NCBI GenBank assembly: GCA_022925895.1
Contig: JAKSYS010000573.1
Location: forward strand, 1-41,235
DNA length: 41,235 nt
Direction of reading: 5' to 3'
From: Fragilaria crotonensis
Taxonomy: Eukaryota; Bacillariophyta; Fragilariophyceae; Fragilariales; Fragilariaceae
Part shown: one piece after another, positions 10,415 through 21,200 of the stretch
How positions within the stretch are numbered: position 1 is the stretch's first letter
Layout: every line of letters begins with the position of its first letter
The notes under the pieces: generated by a model
The model's database searches: none
The model's input: only the letters and a program-made list of their open reading frames with translations
What the model was told of the DNA's origin: nothing
Position numbers and translations under genes: made by a program

Positions 10415-10735
10415 GAGTGGGCTCTTTGGATCTTATGGATATCGATGGATTTCTGGAAAGTTCTCAGCAACAAAGGGACTTGCATGCAAACAGGGCCGCG
10501 GCTCGAGGGGAATGCCCGCTATGACATTTGCATATGTCGCATTTATGTCAGTATGCATAGTCATGTTATAGTTGTCTCGTATGGTCTTACGGGGATTGGA
10601 CGATGGAGGACGATCGGTAGATCATAGTACCTGGTACAGGTATGAATAGTCCAACAACAGCGGTGTCTGTACTCCGAGTACGATGGTGCGGTATTGTCGT
10701 ACAGTGGTATGGTACCCGGTACTTTCATATGTAGG

Positions 10736-10784
<49 letters not shown>

Positions 10785-10847
10785 GCTCCGAGTACAATAC
10801 AAGTACAGTACATAGATTGGAGGTAGGTCTACTATGCATACAAATTT
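10415..10847. other. Intergenic region between the TPR-Aha1 gene and the LINE
   Basis: Contains the 5' flank of the TPR-Aha1 gene, two GT(A/G)CTCCGAGTAC near-palindromes (10669-10681, 10783-10795) and the heptamer microsatellite between them. In principle ORF1 of the LINE could be extended upstream into this region, but the extended residues come from the microsatellite and are not credible. Confidence 0.5.
10741..10782 (+). repeat. Heptamer microsatellite (GTATGCA)6
   Basis: Six perfect tandem copies of the 7-bp unit GTATGCA. A GTACTCCGAGTAC motif lies about 60 bp to its left and a GTGCTCCGAGTAC motif abuts its right end. Confidence 0.95.
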
Positions 10848-10904
10848 ACAGGCAGCGACTAGTAGAGCGACTATCATGCGCCACAACACACACAATTGTT
10901 TGTA
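10848..10904 (+). repeat. 5' copy of the direct repeat flanking the LINE
   Basis: Starts ACAGGCAGCGAC and ends ACAATTGTTTGTA; the same blocks, with ATCATG-GCCACAA between them, recur at 29383-29429. This copy is longer by an internal ~10-bp stretch. It is a candidate decayed target-site duplication of the LINE. Confidence 0.6.
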
Positions 10905-10990
10905 GGCACCAGGTACATATCAAGTTAAAATCTCTTACTAAAATCTCTACGGGTTACGTACGTAGCCCTTCGTATCAAGTGCTCTCGGCC

Positions 10991-12856
10991 ATGTCGAATC
11001 ATCCCGTCGCCTTTAACCATGACCCTCCTGACTTAACTGATAAACCAGCTAGTCATGATGACATGTCTGAAGTTACAGCAAATTTGGGAAGACGTGCGGA
11101 AGGAATTGATCAAGAAATGGCCTCAAAAGTCCTAAAGTTCAGTTTCGTCTATTCGGGAACAACAAACCACAAAGTTGCACCAAATGTCATTCACACCCAT
11201 TGGATGCAAGCCGCACAAGAGTCTCTTGGAGATGACATAATCATTATCAACAACCAAAATTGTCCAGTGGAACAAATCAGCACTTTAAAGTGGACCGATC
11301 CCAATATACATCAGAAGCAGTTCAAGCTTTATCAGAAAACAACCGGGCAAGCCGACCGTCGAACCACAACATATTACATCTTGCATCGCATTCAAACTAA
11401 TGAAACGATTAGCAGCATCAAAGCACTCCCTCGAGTTCGCAGTATTATGAAAGAGTACAATTGCTATGTTACGGATCATCAATGGACAGAGACACAGTGG
11501 GACACAACGAGAATTGGATTTGTTACCAACTATGATCCAAGTTTCTTTAACAGGACACAGGCAGCAGCGAAGTTCAATGAATTCTTGCACTCGATGCAAC
11601 TGGCAAAGAAAACAAAGGTACCATTGTTCCGAATGGTATTCACGTCACCACATGTTAAACACGTCACTCACACGGTATCAACAAAGGCTTATGCAATCGA
11701 GGTATTACAAGAAGATTCTCTACAGATGTTACAGGTTTTGAAGACTCTTCTTAATGCGACACCAGCGTTTGTGCCATACTCCATGAGAAGGAAATATCCA
11801 GAAGGATATGAGAAAGCTATTCGTTACCAGACTCAGCTTCTTACCACATCTATGGTGGTGATCCTCCAAAATATAACAACGGATATGATGTTTTATCTAC
11901 AACCCAGATTAGGACAAGTTACCGGAGTGCGAGATATGCTTCCATCTCCGAAAGGAGATGATATTGGACGGTACAGCATGTTGGTCGATAAGAAATCCTT
12001 TGCTCAAGTTCGAACGACGATAATGAAGGGGTTACCACAATGGATCCGTACAGACGTACCGAGCGATGCGATGCCGCCAAACGGTTATTTTACAGGACCA
12101 GCTCGAGTCAAACCATTGTACGACGATGGACTCTCGAGCGGAGAGAACTCTTGGATGACGCAGAGTAATGCCAGCTTCATGTCAATGGATCTTCCGAGCG
12201 GGCAAGATGACGATTATTTTCGAGAGAGTATGAATGCAAATCAAGTTTTCACGTATGCAGATGTTGTGACGCAAAGCCCCAACAACACATATGGGAGCAA
12301 TGACACCACCACTACTACCAAAGCATCGATATCTGAGATAACAGCGACACGAACAGAGACTGAATTAGCACAACAACAAGCGATCGAAATGTTGACTAAA
12401 CAACATCAACAGGAAGCAGAAAAGGCGGAAAAGATCATAAATGCTCAACGACAAGAAATTGAAAAGCTCAAAGCACAACGTCTTGAAGATATTCAAACTC
12501 GTCATCAAGAAGCGCAGGTGGCGCAAGCAAAGGTCCAGGAACAAGATGAGGCAACAAATTTGCTGAGGAACGAATCGGTGCAAACAAAACTCGAAGTTGG
12601 TGAACTTCGTAAAGAAATGCAGTCTATGATGCAGCAGATGATGGCAGCGCTTTCGACAGTGTCGGTTCACCAGCAAGATAACAAACGAAGTAATGATAAC
12701 AAAGAAGAAGACAGCTCCCCGAGTGAGAAGCGACGAGACGTTCGCTCGACTCCGGGAAAACAGTTGTTCCCCGATGAAAAGGATCTTAGAGATTCGCACC
12801 AGTACCTGGACGCAATGGATGCGGACAGTACAAACGATCGGACAACTCATGAGTGA
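10991..12856 (+). CDS. LINE ORF1 protein
   Basis: A 621-residue protein from the ATG at 10991; upstream in-frame codons lie in repeats and are ignored. The central part (about 40-380) is globular and unrecognised. The C-terminal part (about 440-560) is rich in Gln, Glu and Lys with heptad-like spacing and probably forms a coiled coil, as LINE ORF1 proteins do for trimerisation and RNA binding. A charged tail (SPSEKRRDVRSTPGKQLF) follows. No CCHC knuckle is visible. Its stop codon overlaps an ATG in another frame (12849), which may be the real ORF2 start. Function as an RNA-packaging partner of ORF2 is inferred from position and composition, not from homology. Confidence 0.75.
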   Translation: MSNHPVAFNHDPPDLTDKPASHDDMSEVTANLGRRAEGIDQEMASKVLKFSFVYSGTTNHKVAPNVIHTHWMQAAQESLGDDIIIINNQNCPVEQISTLKWTDPNIHQKQFKLYQKTTGQADRRTTTYYILHRIQTNETISSIKALPRVRSIMKEYNCYVTDHQWTETQWDTTRIGFVTNYDPSFFNRTQAAAKFNEFLHSMQLAKKTKVPLFRMVFTSPHVKHVTHTVSTKAYAIEVLQEDSLQMLQVLKTLLNATPAFVPYSMRRKYPEGYEKAIRYQTQLLTTSMVVILQNITTDMMFYLQPRLGQVTGVRDMLPSPKGDDIGRYSMLVDKKSFAQVRTTIMKGLPQWIRTDVPSDAMPPNGYFTGPARVKPLYDDGLSSGENSWMTQSNASFMSMDLPSGQDDDYFRESMNANQVFTYADVVTQSPNNTYGSNDTTTTTKASISEITATRTETELAQQQAIEMLTKQHQQEAEKAEKIINAQRQEIEKLKAQRLEDIQTRHQEAQVAQAKVQEQDEATNLLRNESVQTKLEVGELRKEMQSMMQQMMAALSTVSVHQQDNKRSNDNKEEDSSPSEKRRDVRSTPGKQLFPDEKDLRDSHQYLDAMDADSTNDRTTHE

Positions 12857-13056
12857 ATCAATCATGGATGACAGTTGTCGGGTTCAAGCAATCGTTGAAC
12901 ATGACAATGACGACTCTATCACATCAGTAAATATACACGAGTCTAATCAATCATTCCCCGTTTTAAGTCCAACCCAGCATAACCAACTCCAAATAACCAA
13001 CAGTCCATCTCCCCGCACACACAATCATCACCAACAGCACCATTACTGCAAGTCAC

Positions 13057-16000
13057 ATGCAGGCGTCACTCAATCCAAGGCCACCGATGTTATTGACACC
13101 GATTCAAGTCATATGCCAGACAAACCAGGTATACGGTCTAAACCCAGCACTTCCAACAGCGATAACAAATCAAATACCGGCAAGAGAAAACGTCATCAAC
13201 ACCGCGTTACAACAAGCTCAAACTCAGTGGAGAGACCTTTTCCAAAACAGATCCTCAGAAACACTTCAGCAAAATGATCCCGCAGCGCGACCATTGGCGA
13301 TGACGGTAGAAAATCAACGACAAAATGAAGCATGGGGAGATATCTTGCAAGACAAAACCCAAACTGATACACGGATCTATGCAATGAATGTTAATGGCTT
13401 ACGATTGGATAGACTTGGGGGACAATTTCATAACCAATGTCAAGTACAAAAAGAAGTACAGGCGGACATTTTCTGTGGACAAGAGCACAACCTGGACTCC
13501 GATCAGACACAAGTGCGAAGTATATTGCACGAGACAGTACGCCAACATTGGCCCAAAACACGCATCTTATTTGGAACAACACCGATCCCCTTTTCTAACA
13601 TGTACAAGCCAGGCGGAACTTACATGGTTAGTACAGGCGACATCACAGGACGCATCATGCATCAGGAAAAGGATAAATGGGGACGGTGGGTCAGTCAAAC
13701 CTTCAGAGGTCAGGCTAACCGTCATATTACGGTCATTTCAGCATATCAAGTGGTTGGAAAACCGTCATCTCCTGGTTGTATTACAGCGGCTTCTCAACAG
13801 CAAAGTTTACTACTTCAATCCCAGGACCCAACGTCAAATCCTAGAACTGCGTTTCGACGAGACCTGTCACGGTATCTCAAACAGCAAAAGGAGAAAGGCC
13901 ACGAGATCTTATTGGTTGGAGACTTCAATGAACCGTTTGGAAGTGATCCCGATGGAATGGAGAAGATTGCAGCAGAGGCACAGCTGCTCGATTTGATGAG
14001 CATTCGGCACTCCAATCGTCCTCCAGCAACGTACGCCAGAGGTCGAACCCGCTTGGATTACGCTCTCGCTACAACACATGTCGCGGCAGCACTTACTAAA
14101 TCTGGATATGAGCCATTCAATGAAAGATTCCACACCGATCATAGAGCGTACTTCCTGGATTTTAACACAGCGCAACTCTTCGGTGCCTCAACTCCGAAAC
14201 TTGATTCGTCATCTCGTCGAATTTTGAAGTCAAATAATGTCGCTCAAGTCACACAATACTTGAAACTCAAGTATGATATGCTGCTAGCTCATAATGCGTT
14301 CGAGCGGGCAAACGCATTATCCCAACCAGGTGATCGTCATGCATTTGCAGAACGCTTAGACAAAGACATGGTGGCTGCGAGCCTTGCCGCGGAATCAAAA
14401 ATGAAACAGGTAGGAGAACCGGCATGGTCAGTCGCCTTGATGAATGCAAGGCAACTTGTTACAATTCTTTCGAAATGTCATTCGATGTTGAGTACAGGAT
14501 TGGATCACCGACCCCAAATCCAACAATACATAAAACTATCAAAGGATATCATGTTCGTCGCCCCGACTACACGACAAGAGAGTAATCAACGCCTTCGCCT
14601 TGCAAAACAAGTCGTACTGGCACTGGTAAAGACAAGTTTTGAACGAAGAGATTTAGAACGAAACCAACGAATCAAAGAACTGGAGACGTCCATAACAGGA
14701 GGAGCGAAAGTACAGGCGAAAATTCTAAGACGTATTCGAAAAGCAGAGGCATTGAAGAAGGTGTTTGGTAAAATCAGAAACCTTCGAAATCCTCATCTCC
14801 GACAAGGTCTTACACGCATCGAGATACCAATCCACCAAGGAGAAGATCCAAGATCGTGTGTTGAGTGGAAGCAGATCGACGTTCCAACAGAAGTATTATT
14901 TCACATACAGCAAAGGAATCGGGAACATTTCGGGCAAGCGCAAGGGACACCATTCACAATAAACCCTTTGGCGGAAGAACTAGGATTTCAAGGGAACGGC
15001 GTTGCAGCGGTCGATATCTTGAAGGGCACATATAGTGCACCATACAATATGGATCCGAATGTTGCCTTACTGTTGTCACACTTACAGCAGACAGAGCAGA
15101 TGGCAGCCCTCGAGTCACAACCAACTATCTCGGAAGAAGATTATGTGAGTAAGTTGTTAGTATGGACAGAATCCACCACAACGTCACCTTCAGGCCTTCA
15201 CTTGGGGCATTATAAGGCACTGACGGCGAACCATCAGTATTCCAATGTGGACAATGAGGGAGGAGAAGAAACCGAGGACTCACAAAATCAAACACAATGG
15301 AATCACATGCAAAGTCGAATGCTAACCCTACACGTGCAAATGCTGAATTATGCGTTGGAGCGCGGGTATTCGTATACACGATGGCAAACAGTCATCAACA
15401 CCATCTTGTTTAAAGATATGGATAATGTTCGAATCCATCGAACCCGAGTTATCCATATATACGAGGCAGATTACAATTTGACTTTGGGGATCAAATGGCG
15501 AGCCGCATTATACAAAGCAGAGGAATTAAAGGAGTTAAATGCAGGCCAGTATGGATCGCGACCGTATCGCAATGCCGTAGATCCAGTTCTCATAGAAGAA
15601 CTACAGTTCGAGATATCCAGAGCATCTCGGAAAACAATGGTACAAACAAACTATGATGCAATGTCTTGCTACGATCGTATTATCCCCAATTTGGCCATGC
15701 TCGTGAGCAGAAAGTTTGGAGTCTCGGACAAAAATACAACGACAAATGCGAGTACATTGGAGAAAGCAACATATCACATTCGCACGGAGATGGGGGTGGC
15801 AGAAACTGGCTACGGGCATACACCAGAGTGGCCCATTTATGGAACTGGACAAGGAAGCGGGAACTCACCGATGATCTGGTGTTTCCTGTCATGTGTTTTA
15901 TTTGATTGTTACGATATACAATCCCATAAAGCAAAGTATTGCAATCCTGACAGGAGCGAACCATTGGAACTTGGGATGATCGGTTTTGTTGATGACTGCA

Positions 16001-17484
16001 ACGGTCAAACCAACGAATTTCACGAGGATGAGACAAATCAAACTATACCAACAATTCTTCACAACCTTCAAGCCAATGCGCAGCTGTGGGCGAATCTACT
16101 TGGAGCCAGTGGAGGGGCATTGGAATTATCTAAATGCTCGAGTCATATAGCCAAATGGCAATTTTCTATCCAAGGAGATCCGATCCTCACAAGTGTTCCG
16201 CAAATTATACAACAACCGATAACAGTTGTGGATCCCAATACAGCAGCAGCGCATGACATGTCATTTTTGTCCCCTTTTGAAGCACATAAAACATTGGGCC
16301 ATTACAAAGAACCAGCGGGCAGTCAGCAAGAGCAATTCAGGCGCCTCCGGACAAAAAGCGACAGTTGCACGGAATTCTTGTGGCAATGCCAAATGACTCA
16401 CGAAGAGTCATGGACATTCTACTATGCGTGCTATTTGCCAAGTATTGGCTATCCACTGTCATGCTCCTCGTTAACTTTTAAACAATTGGATCGTGTCCAA
16501 AGGAAAGCAATGGGAATCATTGTCGCAAAATGTGGTTACAATCGGAATACGAAGAAGGAAATTCTGTACGGGCCATTGTGTTATGGAGGAGCGAATTTCC
16601 GCCACTTGTATGTGCAACAAGGAGTCGGTCAAGTTACCACTTTCTTGAAGCACTGGCGAGCAGGGACAGTGGTGGGAAACCTTTTGCGATGTGCGTTGGC
16701 TTGGACACAAAATACAGCAGGAACTTCATGGTCTATGTTGCACGATGTAACAACAGCCCTTCCACATCTCGAATCAAAATGGTTGGCATCACTCCGAACA
16801 TTCTTGGCTACCATTCGAGCTCGAATTGAAGTCGATCACCCGGGAATTCCGAGTAAACAACGCGAACATGATAGCTACTTGATGGATCATATCCTTCAGT
16901 CGGGACAATTTACACCAAGTCAAATCCGGCGGCTCAACTATTGTAGACTGTACTTGCAGGCGGTTACGATGTCAGATATTACTGACATTTCGGGGAACAA
17001 ATTGGATGTTAGTATTCGTCAAGGTATGCCATCAGAGAAGAGCAGTACAACACAGTGGCTTCGCGTTAATCAAGATCGCCCATCGGACGCAATCTGGAAG
17101 CTGTGGAAGAAAGCAAATCTCATATGGAGTACTGTCGAAGGCAAGTTGCTTCAACCACTAGGAAAATGGCTAATCCCAAGTGCGGCTCAACGCAATCGTC
17201 ATTTTGCATACACTTATGGTGACCAGTTAGCAATCCGAAGCGGCGATGGTTATCACATCTACACAACGATTCCACCATTACAGTGTTACTTTTCTACCGA
17301 CACTATCTTATCTTTTAACCAGCTCCCGGCGGACGCTCACCCTCGAGAATCTCACTATTGTGCGTACACTCGCACGTGGCGACTTCTAGCATCAGCATCT
17401 GCTCCCCTATATGACCCCCGGACCCGCCAACACTTATCCAACGTTCGCAACCTACATCACAAAGTTCGAAGTATGGGAATATGA
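13057..17484 (+). CDS. LINE ORF2: EEP endonuclease and reverse transcriptase
   Basis: 1475 residues from the ATG at 13057. Residues about 105-375 are an endonuclease/exonuclease/phosphatase domain: AMNVNGLR, GQEHN with E143, LLVGDFNEP with D289 and N291, and FHTDHR with D361/H362. The reverse transcriptase domain (about 690-1080) has motif A TNYDAMSCYDRI (D867), a GTGQGSGNSP motif B-like stretch and motif C FVDDCN (D979, D980). All expected catalytic residues are present. The frame ends at 17484, but the neighbouring frame continues with RNase H from about 17420. A one-base change in the five-C run at 17415-17419 would join them. Upstream, an open frame starting at ATG 12849, overlapping the ORF1 stop by 8 bp, may supply the true N-terminus. 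Confidence 0.85.
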   Translation: MQASLNPRPPMLLTPIQVICQTNQVYGLNPALPTAITNQIPARENVINTALQQAQTQWRDLFQNRSSETLQQNDPAARPLAMTVENQRQNEAWGDILQDKTQTDTRIYAMNVNGLRLDRLGGQFHNQCQVQKEVQADIFCGQEHNLDSDQTQVRSILHETVRQHWPKTRILFGTTPIPFSNMYKPGGTYMVSTGDITGRIMHQEKDKWGRWVSQTFRGQANRHITVISAYQVVGKPSSPGCITAASQQQSLLLQSQDPTSNPRTAFRRDLSRYLKQQKEKGHEILLVGDFNEPFGSDPDGMEKIAAEAQLLDLMSIRHSNRPPATYARGRTRLDYALATTHVAAALTKSGYEPFNERFHTDHRAYFLDFNTAQLFGASTPKLDSSSRRILKSNNVAQVTQYLKLKYDMLLAHNAFERANALSQPGDRHAFAERLDKDMVAASLAAESKMKQVGEPAWSVALMNARQLVTILSKCHSMLSTGLDHRPQIQQYIKLSKDIMFVAPTTRQESNQRLRLAKQVVLALVKTSFERRDLERNQRIKELETSITGGAKVQAKILRRIRKAEALKKVFGKIRNLRNPHLRQGLTRIEIPIHQGEDPRSCVEWKQIDVPTEVLFHIQQRNREHFGQAQGTPFTINPLAEELGFQGNGVAAVDILKGTYSAPYNMDPNVALLLSHLQQTEQMAALESQPTISEEDYVSKLLVWTESTTTSPSGLHLGHYKALTANHQYSNVDNEGGEETEDSQNQTQWNHMQSRMLTLHVQMLNYALERGYSYTRWQTVINTILFKDMDNVRIHRTRVIHIYEADYNLTLGIKWRAALYKAEELKELNAGQYGSRPYRNAVDPVLIEELQFEISRASRKTMVQTNYDAMSCYDRIIPNLAMLVSRKFGVSDKNTTTNASTLEKATYHIRTEMGVAETGYGHTPEWPIYGTGQGSGNSPMIWCFLSCVLFDCYDIQSHKAKYCNPDRSEPLELGMIGFVDDCNGQTNEFHEDETNQTIPTILHNLQANAQLWANLLGASGGALELSKCSSHIAKWQFSIQGDPILTSVPQIIQQPITVVDPNTAAAHDMSFLSPFEAHKTLGHYKEPAGSQQEQFRRLRTKSDSCTEFLWQCQMTHEESWTFYYACYLPSIGYPLSCSSLTFKQLDRVQRKAMGIIVAKCGYNRNTKKEILYGPLCYGGANFRHLYVQQGVGQVTTFLKHWRAGTVVGNLLRCALAWTQNTAGTSWSMLHDVTTALPHLESKWLASLRTFLATIRARIEVDHPGIPSKQREHDSYLMDHILQSGQFTPSQIRRLNYCRLYLQAVTMSDITDISGNKLDVSIRQGMPSEKSSTTQWLRVNQDRPSDAIWKLWKKANLIWSTVEGKLLQPLGKWLIPSAAQRNRHFAYTYGDQLAIRSGDGYHIYTTIPPLQCYFSTDTILSFNQLPADAHPRESHYCAYTRTWRLLASASAPLYDPRTRQHLSNVRNLHHKVRSMGI

Positions 17485-17652
17485 GCTTTTACGGCACGTC
17501 AATATCACCACCGATCCGACGACATTCTGTGACAGCCTAACCCAAGGCCTCCGAGCCGTTAGTGATGGCTCAGTAAGATACAATACCCAAGGAGCGTACG
17601 GATGGAGTTTGAGTACAGCCAGTGGTGAACGAGTCGCAACAAATATGGGCCA
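17485..17652 (+). pseudogene. LINE RNase H domain, 5' fragment
   Basis: In the frame one base on from ORF2 the sequence reads VSDGSVRYNTQGAYGWSL, the first beta-strand of RNase H with its catalytic Asp. It breaks off at NMG where the DNA transposon begins at 17653. The matching remainder starts at 27777. Confidence 0.85.
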
Positions 17653-17676
17653 CATCAGAAGGTGCGTTTTGTTTAG
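17653..17676 (+). repeat. Left terminal inverted repeat of the 10.1-kb transposon
   Basis: Begins CATCAGAAGGTGCGTTTTGT. It matches the reverse complement of 27753-27776 with one mismatch, then diverges. Confidence 0.92.
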
Positions 17677-18291
17677 GAAGTCATATTTTGTTTAGATATT
17701 TTGCGACTTGTAACAATTTTTGTTTTGTTTATGATTTAATATGTTTAGATCACATTGGTTTTTTGTATATTTGTTTTTAATTTGGTTTTAAGGAAACGTC
17801 AGATGTTTGTTTCATAATATTTATTTGTCCTTTATCATTACAATTGTGTTGCATATCATATTTTACGTTCTCATACAACATATGACAAAAAATACTTGGT
17901 GTCTTTCAAGCATTAAATAAGGTAGATAAAACCAAACTGTTTTATTATCCAAACCCAACTGTTTTATTGTAGACGTTGGTTTATTGTTTGTAACAACTTA
18001 TAATGTATCCTGAACTTTGGTTGTCTACTGCAAGCTTTTTATTGTTTTTACTAACCGTACTGCTTTCCTCTCAACGACCAATGCTTTTTTTACTCAACGT
18101 GTTTTGTTTTATCTTCATCATTGATATGTTTTTGTATGTGCTTATGAAAAAACAAACACACTCATTTTCACTTTCTTTTTTCCCGAGTCACCAGCACTGT
18201 GTGTTTCTCTACCAATGTTTTGTTTTTTAACATTGCTTAACATCAGTTGATCAGCACCTTATTGCTACTTTATACCTAATATTGTATCATC
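17677..18291 (+). promoter_or_regulatory. AT-rich subterminal region and transposase promoter
   Basis: No gene. It repeats TTTGTTTAG/TGTTTAG several times near the end (for example about 17690 and 17742) and contains TAACAATTTTTGTT near 17710. A close relative, GAACAATTTTTGTT, occurs at the other end in inverted orientation (about 27670-27685). Such subterminal repeats are transposase-binding sites in CACTA-type elements, so the same role is inferred. The region must also contain the transposase promoter; no clear TATA assignment is made. Confidence 0.55.
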
Positions 18292-21200
18292 ATGTCCTCA
18301 GGTGCCTCCGGTGTCCTTGAGGAATGTGCTGGTTGCCATAAAACCTTTAAGAGGCTTGCAACTCATATTGCTCAAAGTCCGACGTGTGAGCAGGTCTACG
18401 CAACATGCCAAGATGATATTCCTCCTGACTGTGGTGAAAGCAAAACGTCAACACGACGCGCCTCAACAAGGAGTACAAGATGGGTTTCCTCCGACTTGTT
18501 GCCCCGTGAAACCAATGGTGCAGTGATTTGCAATGATGTGCCATTGCCTTCTGGCAACGCATCAGCTGGTGTAGGCACCAGCACTATTCAGCCGCAAGAA
18601 GTGCAGGTACACAACGACAGTGGACAGCATCATGACAACGAGGATTGCGGATTTGCATCGTTGGATGACCCATTTCCTCTGAGTGACGAGGATGCTGACA
18701 CTTCTTTTGTTAAGGAAGGGGAACCTGATAAATGCGTCATGAAACTTTACGAGGAACTGCTTGAGTCACGAGCAAATCCACTTGGCCTAGACAGGTTTTC
18801 TTGCGAGGAAAAAGTTCATATTGAGTTGTTACACCTTCTGAAGGTGCTGAATGCACCTCTGATAGCCTTTACTCATATTCTGAAATGGGCTGCACAGGCC
18901 AATGATAGTGGACATGTATTCCAGGTAGACTGCCAACCATCCCGAAAGAACGTCGTTCAAAAGTTGTACTGCAGGTACAACATGAAGGGGTTGATACCAA
19001 AGGAGAAGCTGCTTTATCTGCCATATTCAAAGAGATTGGTGTCAATGATATATTTCGATGCCTCACAAGTCTTTGCCTCACTCCTGTCATGTCCTCTCCT
19101 GAATCGTGATGAGAATTTTATGTTTCATGAGCACAGGGACCCTTTTGTTGTGCCTTCCAGGTCTGCTGACATTGGCGACATCAACACCGGTCGATGCTAT
19201 CGAAAAACGTACAAAGCATTGGTGAAGAACAGGGGTGTCGACATGATTTTACCAACAATCTTTGCAATGGACAAGACACAGGTAGACACATATGGTCGGA
19301 TGCAGATGGAACCGATGACCATGTCACATGGCCTTCTCAAGCATGAAGTTCGATCAAAGCACAGTGCAATGCGAATCCTTGGGTATATATGCCAATTTCC
19401 TGCTCACAAGCCAACCTCCAAGAAAGGTACAAACTCTGCAGTTGCTGTCCCCCAGGCCACAGACCTGCCCAATGGCACTGTTGTCGGTGATGTTTCATTA
19501 CTCAAGCAAATCCCAAACGTAAGCTGGTCCACCTATCTCCTTAATGAGATGCACATGCAGATCAAGTTTATCCTTGAAGAATCGGGATTCCTTGAATTGC
19601 AGCGCAATGGTTTCAAGTGGATGCTACATTACAATGGGAAAATCCATCCCATTGTCCTGCACCCTTACATTCCATTCATAATTGGCGATACGGAGGGCCA
19701 CGATCGCCTTTGTGGGCACTACACTGCCCGCTTCAGCTCGGTAAAGCAACTTTGTCGTGTGTGTGAATGTCCCACCCTCCAGTCTGGGTGGTCAAAGGCA
19801 AAGTATCGCCACCGGAAGCCAGCAGTTATCAACAAGCTCGTGAGGTCAGGTGACTTGATAGGACTGAAAGACATGTCACAGAACTATCTGGTCAATGGGT
19901 TTGACCAGGTTCGCTTTGGCCTACACAATGCGAGGGGCATATTTGGTGCGTGCCCTGGCGAGATGTTGCATCTCATATCCTTGGGCTGGTTCAAATACTG
20001 TCTGGATGCCTTCTGTGCGCAAGCAGGTGGCAGCACCTCATTAGCGTTAAAGCAGTACGACTCCTTATGTGCCTCGATTGGGAAGAGATTGTCAAGGCAC
20101 AGCGACCGTGATCTGCCGCGAATGAACTTCCCAAAGGGCTTCTCTTCTGGAGCGAATCTGATGGGTCATGAAATAACTGGGTGTCTCTTGGTGAAATTGT
20201 TTGCACTTCACACCACCAGATTCCGACAGATTTTCTCTCCGCCGAACAAGAAGTCAAAGAAGTCAAAAGGTGATGACCCCGGACTGCAAAGGCTGAGCAA
20301 CGCTGCACATGTTGAGGATTGGAAGCTCATTGTTTCATCGCTCCTCCAATGGCACCAGTGGATGAAGCAGCCGACCATCTCCAAATTGCAAGTAGGGAAA
20401 TCACATTGTGCTGTTCAGTGGCTTATGCGTCAAGTAGGGCGTGTTGCTCCCAGACCTAAGGGCATGGGTAGTAACACTATCAAGACCCACCTGGTCCTCC
20501 ACCTCAGCGAAGACATTCTTGATCACGGTGTTCCAGATAATGTTAACAGTGCCTACGCCGAATCAGCACACATACCACTATCAAAGATAACTGCAAGGAA
20601 CACACAAAAACGTGCATCAACATTCACTCTGCAGGCGGCCAACAGGTATGTTGAAAACATTGCAATCGCAGCAGCATGGCAAGACATGCAGCAGGATATC
20701 ATGGCCAACAATGAACTAGCAGGCAACAGTGACACAACTCCAACACCTGACAATGATGCAACTCCAACACCGTCTGGAACATTGTCTGGCCGAGGATTTT
20801 CAATCATGTGGAATGCTGGTGATCTGAGCCCAAGCTTAGTCTGGAATCGTACATATCCAACTGACAATTCTGGAGGTGACTCCCTTTTGCTCAACGTGAT
20901 GCGCTTCCTTGGGCGACAGTGTTTGCCGCACATGACTGATGGTAAGCTTCCATGTTACACAGAGTTCATCTGTGCAAATGGACACAAGTACCGGGCACAT
21001 CCAAGTGTGTACAATGGCAAACCTTGGAATGACCACGCCATGGTCAAGTGGCATGGGTACGCTTATCCACTGCCGGGATTAATTCACGCCTTTGTAGACC
21101 TTCGCCAGCTGTCTCCTGGTGCAAGGATTATCCTCCGAGAATCAGGACAGCCTTCGATAACTGCAGCAGGGGTGTATGCAGTCATACATTCCTTCTCCCC

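Noticed and set aside
10694-10990. Upstream in-frame extension of LINE ORF1
   Set aside because: The extension translates the heptamer microsatellite and the flanking repeat; protein-like sequence starts at the ATG at 10991.
12365-12865. 166-codon minus-strand ORF opposite LINE ORF1
   Set aside because: It is antisense to the Gln/Glu/Lys-rich coiled coil, which gives a Leu/Phe-rich chance frame.
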